A DNA stretch of 64,000 nt from Eucalyptus grandis (taxonomy: Eukaryota > Streptophyta > Magnoliopsida > Myrtales > Myrtaceae): NCBI RefSeq assembly GCF_016545825.1, contig NC_052618.1, positions 49,615,127 through 49,679,126 on the forward strand. Direction: 5' to 3'. Below, in pieces: positions 11,049 through 20,965 of the stretch; positions within the stretch are counted from its first letter, which is position 1; each line of letters opens with the position of its first letter. Made by a program: the position numbers and the translations under genes. The notes below the pieces were generated by a model, which made no database searches, was not told the DNA's origin, and saw only the letters and a program-made list of their open reading frames with translations.

Positions 11049-11622
11049 GGGAAAATGTCACAAATAGTCCATGAATTTTCATCTAATGTTCAATTTCATT
11101 CATGAGCTTTCGATTTGCTTCAATTTGATCCATGAACTTTCATCTAATGTTTCATCTAATCCCTAACTATTTGAAAATTGACCAATTTCCTTTTTTTTTT
11201 GTAATACCAAACTGTTTTTTTAAATAAAAAAATTCCAAACTATTTTTTTTGTTGAAAAAATACCACATTTATGCAAAGTAATAAAGGTCAATATTTATTT
11301 CCTTTCTTCATATTAAAAACAAATGGAAAAATGGACGGTAATAATAAATAAAGGTGAATCTTGCATTTTGATTTATTTTTTGTATATACAAATTACTTGA
11401 ATAATGTACAAAAGCCCATCAATCAATTTTCCCCTTTTGGTGAAGTCCATAAAAAAATCGATTGGTATTAAAAAAAAAAAAGGAAATTGGTTAATTTTCA
11501 AATAATTAGGGATTAGATGGAACATTAAAAGAAAGTTCAGAGATCAAATTGAGCAAATTGAAACCTCAGAGATGAAATTGAACATTAAATGAAAATTCAA
11601 GGATCATTTATGACATTTTCCC
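11049..11622. mobile_element. Foldback MITE with ~145-bp inverted arms
   Basis: The left end gggaaaatgtcacaaatag and the right end tatgacattttccc are inverted repeats. The complementarity continues inward for roughly 145 bp: ctaatccctaactatttg on the left pairs with caaataattagggattag on the right. The centre is AT-rich and non-coding. A target duplication is not clear. The superfamily is uncertain; a Mutator-like origin is possible. Confidence 0.8.
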
Positions 11623-11677
11623 GAAAAAAAAAATATAAGAAACCGAACCACCCAAATTCGTTCGGTGATGCCGCGTG

Positions 11678-11850
11678 TAGGGCTGAGCATGGTTCCCGGG
11701 TAGAACCGGGAACTGGAGAACCGAACCGCAGGTTTCGGTTCGGTTCCCGGTTCTAGAGGAACCGGTTCCGGTTCCCGGTTCCTTTTTTCTAGGAACCGGC
11801 GGTTCCGATTCCGGTTCCGGTTCCCATAGGAACCGGAACTAGGAACCTGA
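11678..11850. repeat. GGTTCC-rich subterminal repeats, left end of the hAT-like element
   Basis: More than ten ggttcc/ggaacc hexamers, many palindromically spaced (for example ggaaccggttccggttccc), fill this stretch. Confidence 0.85.
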
Positions 11851-11949
11851 TTAGGGTTTCTAAAACCTAAAAGGCAGAAACCCATTTCACAGATTCCCCT
11901 TCAATCAAATTTTTGTGCCCTTCTCTCGTTCTCTGCCCAACCCTTGTCC

Positions 11950-12480
11950 TCAACGCCGCTAGCCTCGTCCCTCTGCCGGTCGCCGCTCGTCCTACCGCTC
12001 CATTGCTCGTTGCTCATCCCATTGCTTTCTGCTTCGCTGCTCGTCGCTCGTCCCGCCGTTCCGCTACTCGCTGCTCACTTTGTTCTTTTGCTGGTTGCCG
12101 CTCATCCAGCTGCTGGTCACCGCTTGTCCCCCTACTGGTCGCAGCTCATCTCGCCGCTGGACGCTGCTCGCCTCGTCCCTCTACTGGTCGCCGCTCGTCT
12201 CGTCCTACGGCTAGTCGCCGCTCGTCCCGCCGCTGGTCGTCGCTTGCCTCGTCCCTCGGCTAGTCGCCGCTCATCTCGTCCCTTCGCTAGTTGCCACTCG
12301 GCTCATCCCGCCGCTGGTCGTCGCTCGGGTCGTCCCGCCGCTAGTCGCCACTTGCCTCGTCCCTCCGCTGGTCACGACTCATCCCGCCACTGGTCGCTGC
12401 TTGTCTCACCGCTAGATGTCGCTCGCCCCTCGACGACGCCCTTGACGACAACGCCCCACCCTTGCCTCCCTCGACGCCGC
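11950..12480. repeat. Degenerate C-rich minisatellite (cgctggtcgccgctcgtcccg type)
   Basis: Many imperfect copies of a roughly 20-30 bp unit containing ctcgtccc and gctggtcgc recur across the interval. Both long open frames through it are products of the repeat. Confidence 0.75.
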
Positions 12481-12778
12481 TCGCACTGCCCTTACCAACT
12501 TGGGTAGTCCGTTCCTTCTTGTTCTCTTCTTTTATTGGAAGGGGTTGGTCACGGTGGTTGTTTCTATACTTCTACTGATGTGAGTTTATATGTTCTTTTA
12601 GCTCTGATTTCAAATCAATTCGTTTCTGATTTGGATTTTGACAATTGTTTGAACGAAGGATTTAGTTGTCGTTCGAAATTGAAGACCCAATTTGCTCGAG
12701 TTTTCTGGGTTTTTTACGTCAAGTCCCCTGTCTTCTAGATAATTGATTATTGTAGTCCAGGACATTCTCTGAGATTTC

Positions 12779-13385
12779 CCCTTTCTTGCAAAAGTTTAGT
12801 CCGTTTGAGCATCTAAATGTTGAGGTAGAAGCTTATGTTGGGAGCCTTCAGTTGAGGTAATTTAACATTTGATTCATAACATATCTACATTTTCTAGGAT
12901 TCTGCTCAAATTGATTGAACCCCGTCTCATGTTAATCAATGTCATCAGGGGTTTCTCAACTGTTTTCACATCCTTCCCAGTAGAAAGAAACCATTACCGA
13001 TCCTCAACGATGTCAATGGAATCATCAAGCCATGTAGGTAAGAAGAGAGACAGATTTTTATCAGCATACCTTGCTTAAGGAGTGAAGTTCAGATATTGCC
13101 GACAAATTTTTTATTTCTCTTTTGCAGAATGACATTACTTTTGGGGCCTCTAGGCTCTAGAAAGACCACCTTACTTCCAAGCTAAGGCTAGGAAGCTTGG
13201 CAAAGATTTGAAGGTAAGCATATAGAAAGTACTTTTAGAGCTGTCTCACTTTAAGAGTGAAATGTTTTGGCATGCAAGTCACACAGAGCTTGTGAATCGC
13301 TTTTTTCAGGAAGAGTCACGTACAATGGACACGGGAAGGAAGAGTTTGTACCATGGAGGACATCGGCTTATATAAGTCGATATGA
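12779..13385 (+). pseudogene. Fragment of a PDR-type ABCG transporter (N-terminal and first Walker A exons)
   Basis: Four exon-like blocks match the start of plant pleiotropic drug resistance transporters. They are RFEHLNVEVEAYVGS (about 12800-12845), a block with LPSRK, PLPIL and DVNGIIKPC (about 12906-13030, followed by a GT donor), MTLLLGP.GS.KTTLL with the Walker A signature (13127-13165) plus KLGKDLK before GTAAGC, and [22 protein letters not shown] (about 13309-13380). Spacing and AG/GT borders fit the known intron positions of the family. Homology stops in the middle of the block that normally leads to the Q-loop. Frameshifts inside blocks show it is not functional. Family role: ATP-driven export of small molecules at the plasma membrane. 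It lies wholly inside the hAT-like element. Confidence 0.8.
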
Positions 13386-14639
13386 TGACTATTTTTTGGC
13401 TGTTGTTTGCGATGACTCGAATTTCCTTGATTGCCGTTCATTATAAGCGCAGCAGCACTATAAGGAGGGCTAACATTAAGGGGTTGACATATTATTGTGG
13501 AAAATTATGATATCAGTGTAATCTTTGCATTATAAGCATGGCTAGCATTGGGGTGCAAGTGCTGTTATGGTGAGATACTTCTTTCTTGGCTTGAGCTCTT
13601 ATTGTCATCTCAATTGCAGGATCTATGACAAGATAGGATACCTGGAACATGTATGGTGCATACTGTATTTGAATGGATTTGCAAGCCTTGGTTGTGAGAG
13701 ATTAGGCTTGGTATGCATTTCTAGATCCTTTGTGTTTGTGCTCTTTGATACTTTAATAGGGGTGGATGTTTATCTGCTTTCATTAACAATCCAGGTGGGA
13801 ATTGACAATGGTCTGGGATGAGTTGGAACATGGATATTCAATATGTTAACATTGGTTATCCATACAATACGTCCAAAAGTTTTATGGAGTATTTCGAGGG
13901 TCTTACGTATGAACACGTGAATTTCATATTTTCTGGTGTTCTCATGCTCAAGTACCTGTAAGTTGATTATGTTGTTTTCCATTTCTAGAGAGTTGGCCGG
14001 TCTGTATCTGTGTAGTTTTTTTAACTTCTCAGTATTACTTTTTTTCTTTTTTGGGAAAAGGACAATTCTCAGCAGGACTTGATATTCCTCTACTTTCTGT
14101 CATAATGTGCCAATCTAATTGTGGGAGCATTTGTGGGCATCTTTCTAGTTTCCTGTATTTTCAGATCTTAGTCTAGCACTAATTCTGTCCTTATATTATG
14201 CAAGAGAGCATATATCCACCAGTGAATACAAACCACTACAAAATGGGTCCATCAAAATATGGTAGTAATTAGTGTTCATCATGGACAAGCCTATCATGAG
14301 ATTAGAAGACCTATGGTTAGCTCTTCAATGACTAATAAGCAAACTCCTGCAGTAAGTAGTGGATGGGAGGGGAATGCAAATAGTGGATCTCATGGCCACT
14401 CTGCAGCATGTGAGTTCTATGTTTTACAGCAGGGCATCAACCTTATTGTTGATAGTGTAAAATTATTTTTTTGTAGGTACTATTTGAGATTTTATTTTTT
14501 TAACCTCATCAGAAGGTGATTAAGCATTGCCTAATCCTCATCATAAGTCGCAGGCATGGTTTTTCGTGGCATAATTCTCATTATTGCTGCATTCATTTCC
14601 CTTTTTTAAAACTAAAAATGAAATTGAAAAAAAAAAAAA
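13386..14639 (+). other. Interior of the hAT-like element, origin unknown
   Basis: No further transporter exon is recognised. A short open segment around 14259-14450 includes SSSMTNKQTPAVSSGWEGN, rich in Ser, Gly and Asn, which could come from a second captured gene; I cannot name it. The rest is AT-rich. Confidence 0.35.
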
Positions 14640-14809
14640 GAACCTGTTGGAACCTGGAACCGACCCTGGAACCTGTGACAGGGTAGGTTCCAAAATCTTG
14701 GTTCTGGCGGGTAGGTTCCAGGTTCCAAAAAATGAGGAACCTGTACCCGAGGGTGGGTTCCAGGTTCCAGCCGGAACTTGTGAGGAATCGGGAACCGCTC
14801 ACCACGCGG
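14640..14809. repeat. GGTTCC/GGAACC-rich subterminal repeats, right end of the hAT-like element
   Basis: Repeated ggaacctg and ggttccaggttcc motifs, the mirror of the left end, run to the terminal gggaaccgctcaccac. Confidence 0.8.
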
Positions 14810-14819
14810 CCCGCGTGTC

Positions 14820-16800
14820 CCATCATTGACTTTTCTTTATTCCCACGAGCCAAGGATTCTCCTCTTTTTCTTTTCTTTTCTTTTTCTTTTCTCTAATAAG
14901 ACAGTTAGGCCGTTGATATTTTATAACATATTTGAAATGTCAGTTTGCTTCTATCTCCGGCAATCCTGGAAAATAGACAAGTGGCGATCCCATGCATAGA
15001 ATCTACGTGTCCTACGCCTCCAATATTTCATCTTTTAAATTCTACGGTGTATTCTTTTTCTTTCCTTCTTTTTTTCTAAACATAACGAGGAAACTGCAAA
15101 TTCTAATCTATAGAATATTTTACTGACCTCAATAATCAGATAGGACACAGATTAAAATATTGAATGAGTGATCCAAACATGAGATTATTTATACTAGTAA
15201 TGTATGGAGTCGAACTAATGTCTTGCTTTTAATCCATACCCTTGTGTCTATTCTTTTGTTCCTAAGCCAAAATGAGGGATTGCATGTAATCATTTATGCA
15301 ATCAATTATGATATTATTCTTGAATTGGTGGGTCTTCGTCAGTCGTGGCCCATAGCAAGAAGTTTAATTATGACATCTTTCCCGAAATTGCATAAAGCTA
15401 CTTCATTATAAGTTCCATTAGGTCAATAATTTACTGCCGTCTTCGTCGGTCGTGCCCTAGCACACTCCCGTTTTAGTTGTTATTACTTTGTATTAACATC
15501 AAACCACATCATCTACAGCTTTTGTCAAAAAAGTTTAGTGATTGATTTAGGAAAAAAGTGTCAATTGTTGTTATAGATTAATCATAGACTTGATCATAAG
15601 TTTGACAAGTTGCAGGCATTCCGATAAAATGGGCACATTTGATTAAAAATTTTGTGCTTCCTGGCGGACCTTGTTAGTGAGTGGCCTAGGCTTAAGCAAT
15701 GCCTTTGAGGCTCGGCCTAGTTTGCCCACTAAAATTACTTTGATAAAATATTTATTTAAGTTTATCTACCTTGTAACCTTGTAATACAAATTTAATAAAT
15801 ATTGGAAGAGAAATTGAGGCTTAAAACAGAAAAAGAAAAGTTTTTTATGACATACTTAAAGTAAAATACAAATAAATTATGGAATTATTTTCTGTTTATG
15901 TTTCCATTTTATCTATGATTTAGCTCAGCTTTTTTTTTTTTTTTTTTGCTTTAAAAAGTAAGACATTGCCCATGTGATTTGGGCCAATAAATTCCAGCGA
16001 GTGAGTTTGGCACTTGCAAAAACCCGCTGGATTGGGTTTGGAAATGGCCCCTGAAAGTTCAAACCGAACTTGTTCAGTAAACAAGTCCCATCAAGTGTAT
16101 CCCATATTAAGATATGTTTTCAACTATATTTATTGTTTTATTTTATAAAACGTTCCCATCATATAATTGCATCTACCAGCTCTAAGAATGGATAGGACGT
16201 GGTCTTTTGACCATAATTAACGTGGGGATTGGGACTAGGCCCCATTATTCCCTCCATCGTAGGGTAAGGGGTGAGCTAAACTAGCAAGTAATTGCATTAA
16301 AAGTTAATTAAACAAGAACGATGCGACAATACACTAGGAGATAATTTGAATGAGAAATAAAAGTGTGACTCACATTTTAATCCACCAATGGAAGCTTAAC
16401 GAATCATTTAATAAAGAGGATTTGATACATATTCGTAGTACAATTAGCATATATCTAACATCAATAAAGAAGGCGCCATATAATATTGTTAATAGTTATT
16501 ATCAAATCTCTAATCATAGCTCAAAATAAATATCTTACGCACGTATTTTATTTTTGGAACTCGCTTTCATGCAAAGATAAGTTAAAAAAATTGATATTGC
16601 ATCAACTTGACTACTCGAGCAAGATGTTTCAGCTTTTGGCGCTTGACTCATAATTGACTTGGACTATAAACGTATGAAAAGCCAATAAAAAATCAAAAGT
16701 TCGGGAGAAAGTTTTGACCCAAGACACGACAGATGTAAATGGGATTTTGTGGAAAGCGAGAAAAGAGTTTCGAAATAACTTTACCTTTTAATGTGTCCCA
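14820..16800. repeat. Duplicated non-coding block A (first copy)
   Basis: Parts of this block recur in order at 49120-51050 and then 61565-62220. Landmarks: gacttttctttattccca (14822) with gacttttctgtattccca (49124); ccaatatttcatcttttaa (15021) with ccaatatttcgtcttttg (49360); gcgggtcttcgt-type text (15330) with 49905; ggaaatggcccctgaaagttcaaacc (16039) with the same phrase near 50930; acgtggggattgggacta (16220) with 61600. No gene is seen in it. The second copy is split by the LARD. Confidence 0.7.
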
Positions 16801-17340
16801 CGTTCATGTGAAGAATCGATGTAGCCATCATTTGTCGAGAATATGAAAGCTTCATCCTATAGCTAAAATTTATAAAAAGAATATAATATAGTGGGAGCGT
16901 ACGCCAGCAAATGACAAGAATATGATTGCTCGATCCTCTCGTGATTGACGGAGAATATAAGGCACCAATTTATTCAATCTCTAGTTGTCGATCTTCGTCT
17001 CCAAGGGCTTCGTACAATACAAAGTACCAATTTTAATATTACTTTCTCTCCCCTCAACTTTGTAAAGTTGTGTCCTATCGGACAATACTATCTTATAGAT
17101 TAGTATTAATATACCAAACCACGTGGCTGATTATAAGTGAATAATAAGCCATTTTTTAATAATTAAAAATATATGCCTCATTGCTTAATGTACCAAATTT
17201 ATTAAACATTTTTAGTGTGTTTGACATTTTTCTTTCTTGTTTTTGTTGTACAAATGAAAACTAATGATGCGCTGATATATGAATGACACCACATATACTT
17301 AGACTTTACTTGAATTCACTAAATGAAATGATGTGCGATG
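16600..17340 (+). repeat. Receptor-kinase upstream region, copy 1
   Basis: Shares gacccaagacacgacagatg, ataaggcaccaat and ccaaaccacgtggc with the copies at 19490-20150 and 30460-30900, the last of which lies directly in front of the kinase gene. It appears to be the promoter side of a lost kinase unit. Confidence 0.7.
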
Positions 17341-17368
17341 TGGTATGCACCCATGCACAGTTTCCATG

Positions 17369-17500
17369 TTAGAAGTTGGAGTTGCATGATCGATGGAATC
17401 ACGGCGAGATTGGATGGATGTGACCAAGATGATCAAGGAAATATATTTGGTCAAGGTGAGTTATGAAACCAGACAGAGACGTCCAAGGATGTAGCAAAGT
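17369..17500 (+). pseudogene. Relic of an LRR receptor kinase last exon
   Basis: The text agaagttggagttgc..cgatggaatcac..gatggatgtgacc..gatcaagg followed by ttggtcaaggtgag parallels 44750-44845 of the kinase tail, which reads EVGLAFSMESPLDRMDMTE. Here it has a stop after EVGVA and other changes. The following 300 bp also match the DNA after the kinase (for example ctacctacccatgcctatt). The body of the gene is deleted: only about 30 bp separate this exon from the upstream-region copy at 16600-17340. Confidence 0.7.
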
Positions 17501-17599
17501 AAATTAGTCGCTATATTTTGGAACTCTTTCACAATGGCATGGATGCATCTCTAGGTAATCTACCTACCCATGCCTATTATCCATATCAGTTTAACATTA

Positions 17600-17640
<41 letters not shown>

Positions 17641-17830
17641 CGCGTGCGTGTGTGTGTAGATATAGGGAGTTAGAGGCTCCCTATTTCCGCCATGTAACCA
17701 TGTAAAATTTGAAAAAATTGCTTTCTGAACGGTTCTCTTCATTTCTGATGCCAATGTATATCATATGATCAATACATTGCCTTGATACCCAAATTTTGTG
17801 ATCAATTCATTATCATCAATTTAATGGCAT
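17501..17830. repeat. Receptor-kinase 3' flank, copy 1
   Basis: ggaactctttcac, ctacctaccca and ctatttccgccatgtaaccatg match 44898-44990 and 47320-47440. In the second copy the two parts are separated by the solo LTR at 45070-47306. Confidence 0.65.
17599..17658. repeat. (TA)n(TG)n microsatellite
   Basis: An alternating ta run changes to tgtgtgtgtg and cgcgtgcgtg. Confidence 0.9.
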
Positions 17831-17939
17831 GTTGCCATTTCATTTGGGAAAATTAAATGAAGAGGTTGTCGAGTTGGTCAATTCTTAATATCAAACTATT
17901 CTACTAATGGTAGCAATTTTAGGAGGGTTCTGCTTGCTT

Positions 17940-18540
17940 AACACAAGTGTGATTTAATCTTGACGGACCACTTCACTACCCCAACAAGGTCCGGCTTGAA
18001 AGCAAGAAGCAAGGTACTGAGTAACTTGCGCGAAAGCCGTTGCACGTTAGCACAACCGTTTTCTTGCTCGTTAGCGCTAACATTTTGATTGCAGTTTAGG
18101 CTCAACTAACAACATAGAAAGGGCTTTTTCTGGCTTGTTTGAGACCAGAGTAGGCTTTCTTCCATCGGCAAAAAGAGATGGATGAGAATTCTGATAGGGT
18201 TTTAAGAGATAGAGACTCCAGCGGTGAGAGAGTCAGAATCGGTGGATCACACACTTGCTGGAGACGAGGGCAGGCTCATGGACAGGTCTAACTCTATTTA
18301 GAAAGAATACGACTGTTGAAAGAGTGAAGTCTGGGGACAAGGGTAAACGTGGGGAATGGGATCTCCATGCCGTATTAAATAAGTTCGCAAGCGAGGGACA
18401 TGCCGAAGACCCACCTTTCCAGCTAAATCCAACGCGAGGACCCTTAAATTGACTATGCCATCCGTGGTCAGCAAGCAACTGACAAGGCCCGGACTCCATA
18501 AAACTAACAAACATTGTTGAAGATGCTATTCAAGAAATGA
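17940..18540. other. Non-repetitive block, possibly organelle-derived
   Basis: Composition and phrases such as gcgaaagccgttgcacgtta and cgttagcgctaac look more like plant mitochondrial intergenic DNA than the AT-rich DNA around it. Short open frames on both strands show no recognised domain. This is an impression only. Confidence 0.25.
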
Positions 18541-19489
18541 TACGTGATAAGTATTGGGCTCCAATTGACCCTACATTAAAAAAAGGAAAAATCGGCAAGC
18601 AATTTTACAACGGATGCTTAAAATTTAATTATAAGTGTGGAGCAGCAAATGAATGGTTGAGTTTGGAGGATCAGTTGGAAATGGGTCGACTCATTTTGAC
18701 TCGTTAAGACTTATTTCTTCCATAATGACTCTATATTCAACCTAACCCATCAAAATTTATACCCACCGGTTTAACGAACTTAATTATTATAATAATAACA
18801 TATGTTAGTTGAGTAAAATCTAACACCAAATCAAAAAAGAAAAGTTACCAAATTGATAATATGTTGGCAAAAAAGAAAAAGCAGATCTGAACTTCATATA
18901 AAAAAAAAAAGAAAAATCATCTCGTTTGCAAATATGCAACAATTCTAACGTCCAACATTGAGCTGTCAGGCTCCTGGATCGTTGTTGTGGTCAAGCCGTG
19001 GCCGAGCACGCATGCTTGTGCGCTAATCACGAGCTAAAGGCCAACTCTTGGTTTCGTGCTTGACTGTCAGTTTGCAGTCAATTGAACACCAAGCTTCATC
19101 CAATAGTTACGTGACTATTTAGATCAAATCTCCAGCACAGTAACTTCTACCCAAGGTTGCTGCGCTTACTTCAGGCGACATTGCCGACGGAGTTCATTGT
19201 TGTGGGAGATATTGCCAACACCAACGGCCACTGTGCGCAGCTCCCCTTTTTTCACTACCGACCGTGCCATATAGGATGGTTGACATCTACATCAATAATT
19301 TCCGACTAACATTGGCTGGATGGAAAGATGGAAATGTTTAGGACTCAATCCGTATAATTGAAATGTTTAGAATTGAATTGGCAAAAACACAATAAATGTA
19401 GCACTTAATAGGTAATTTACCCAGATTTAATGCAAATTGTTAATACATTTAACATTTCTGTAACCTCAATAAAGAGGGCACCATATAAT
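18541..19489. other. Spacer with a weak repeat of 47510-47770
   Basis: No gene is seen. The part at 18960-19260 shares acattgccgac, gttcattgttgtgg and ggccactg-type text with 47690-47765, consistent with belonging to the same duplicated flank. Confidence 0.4.
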
Positions 19490-20150
19490 TAAGCCATTTG
19501 GTGCTTGACTTATAATTGACTCTGACTTTAGACCATTTTCGCGTGAAAAGCCAAAAGAAAAAATCAAAAATAGGGGAGAAAACTTTAACCCAAGACACGG
19601 CAGATGGAAAAGAAATTTTGTGGAAAGGGAGAAAAGAGTTTCAAGATAACTTTACCTTTTTATGAGTCTCATGTTTATATAAAGAATCGATGGAGCCACT
19701 TTTTGTCAAGGATATGAAAGTTTCATTCTCACCGGATCTTCTTGTGATTGACGGTGAATATAAGGCACCAATCTGTTCAGTATCCAGTCTTCGGTCCTCA
19801 TCGCCATGGACTTCAAAGAATACAAGGCACCAATATTAATATTGCTTTCTCTCCCCTCAACTTTTTAAAGGAGCGTCTTATTGGACAATGCTGTCTTATA
19901 GATTTGTATTAATGTGCCAAACCACATGGCAGATCAAAAGCAAATAATTAGCCATATTCGATAATTAATAACAATATGCCATGTCAATTATTACACCAAA
20001 TTTATGAAACATTCTTAGTGTTTTTGGCATTTCTCTTTATTGCTTTGGTTGTAAAAATGAAAACTAGCGAGATGATATATGAATTACTAAGACTTTACTC
20101 GAATTTCTAAATGAAATGGTGTGCAATATGCTATGCACCCGTGACCCATG
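19490..20150 (+). repeat. Receptor-kinase upstream region, copy 2
   Basis: It matches 16660-17340 closely: acccaagacacggcagatgg, aagaatcgatg.agcca, tgattgacgg.gaatataag and ccaaaccac.tggc occur in the same order. No kinase coding sequence follows it. Confidence 0.75.
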
Positions 20151-20299
20151 TCATCAAATAAGTGTGGAATTAGCATTAGAATGGAGATTGTTAAAAGGAG
20201 GAAAGAGATAAATTGAGTAAGATCAATTAAAGGAAATTTAGTTTTCTGTTCCATCATCATTTCTTCTCAAAATTTAGGAGCTGTCATTCAAGTTTGTCC

Positions 20300-20915
20300 G
20301 ACAATCGTTGAAGCAATTCGATGATGCCTACCATATACACAATCCAATTGATCTAGAGATGGCCCCATGGATTCATGACGTTCTTTTCACTATATAGCAC
20401 TTTGCCTCTTTACAAGGTTCAAGAAATAGCTCCCCAGGAGTAGGACATTATCCCACGTAACACTTGGTTCTAGGGGTGAAAAAGAAGAAGATTTAAAGAA
20501 CAGTTTGGCCTAGATTATACGGCCAACTTTTTAAGGTTTGAAGTGGCCCGGGCTGAAATTTATGGTCCCCCCTTATTCTTTTTTGAGCCAATCCGCACCT
20601 TCAGCTTTAGCATTTTCAGGATCTCAGGATTAAAATGACTCGAACTGGTCAAATTATATATTAAAACTAAAAAATATAACCAAAAGATTAATAATTAATA
20701 ACACAAGATGTTTTAATTATACTCCGAACACTTGAATAAACTCATAAGTAAGTTAAAATATGAAAATATAAAAAATGATTTTGAGGCCCAAAATATAATA
20801 ACTAATCTATTTTTAATTCATAAAAAATGAGACAAAAATCCGCTAAAAATATTAAACTTATTTTTTTTTTCCAAAAAAAATAGGCTCTCTGGTCTCTCTT
20901 CCCCTCATCGGTACC
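20300..20915. repeat. Duplicated flank, copy 1 (partner 29890-30340)
   Basis: Both copies contain caaggttcaagaaatagctc-type text followed by tcccacgt, a stretch with agtggcccgggctgaaattt-type text, and an AT-rich tail with aataagttaaaa. The LINE has inserted at the end of this copy. Confidence 0.55.
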
Positions 20916-20933
20916 ATGGACAGTATGTCATAT
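20916..20933. repeat. Left target-site duplication of the LINE
   Basis: atggacagtatgtcatat here and atggacagtatgtcgtat at 29018-29035 differ at one base. Confidence 0.9.
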
Positions 20934-20965
20934 TTTTTTTTTTTTGGGTCGAAAACAGCCATATA

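Larger units (their letters stand above)
11678..14809 (+). mobile_element. hAT-like non-autonomous element carrying gene fragments
   Basis: The left end starts tagggctgagcatggttccc. The right end, read on the other strand, contains gtggtgagcggttcccgatt, so the ends are imperfect inverted repeats around tgagc..ggttccc. Both ends are followed inward by 150 bp packed with GGTTCC/GGAACC motifs. Such short subterminal repeats are typical of plant hAT transposons, where they bind transposase. The flanks gccgcgtg (11670-11677) and cccgcgtg (14810-14817) agree at 7 of 8 bases, fitting an 8-bp hAT target duplication. No transposase is visible. The interior holds a C-rich minisatellite and exons of a PDR-type ABC transporter. 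Exact ends are uncertain by a few bases. Confidence 0.6.
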
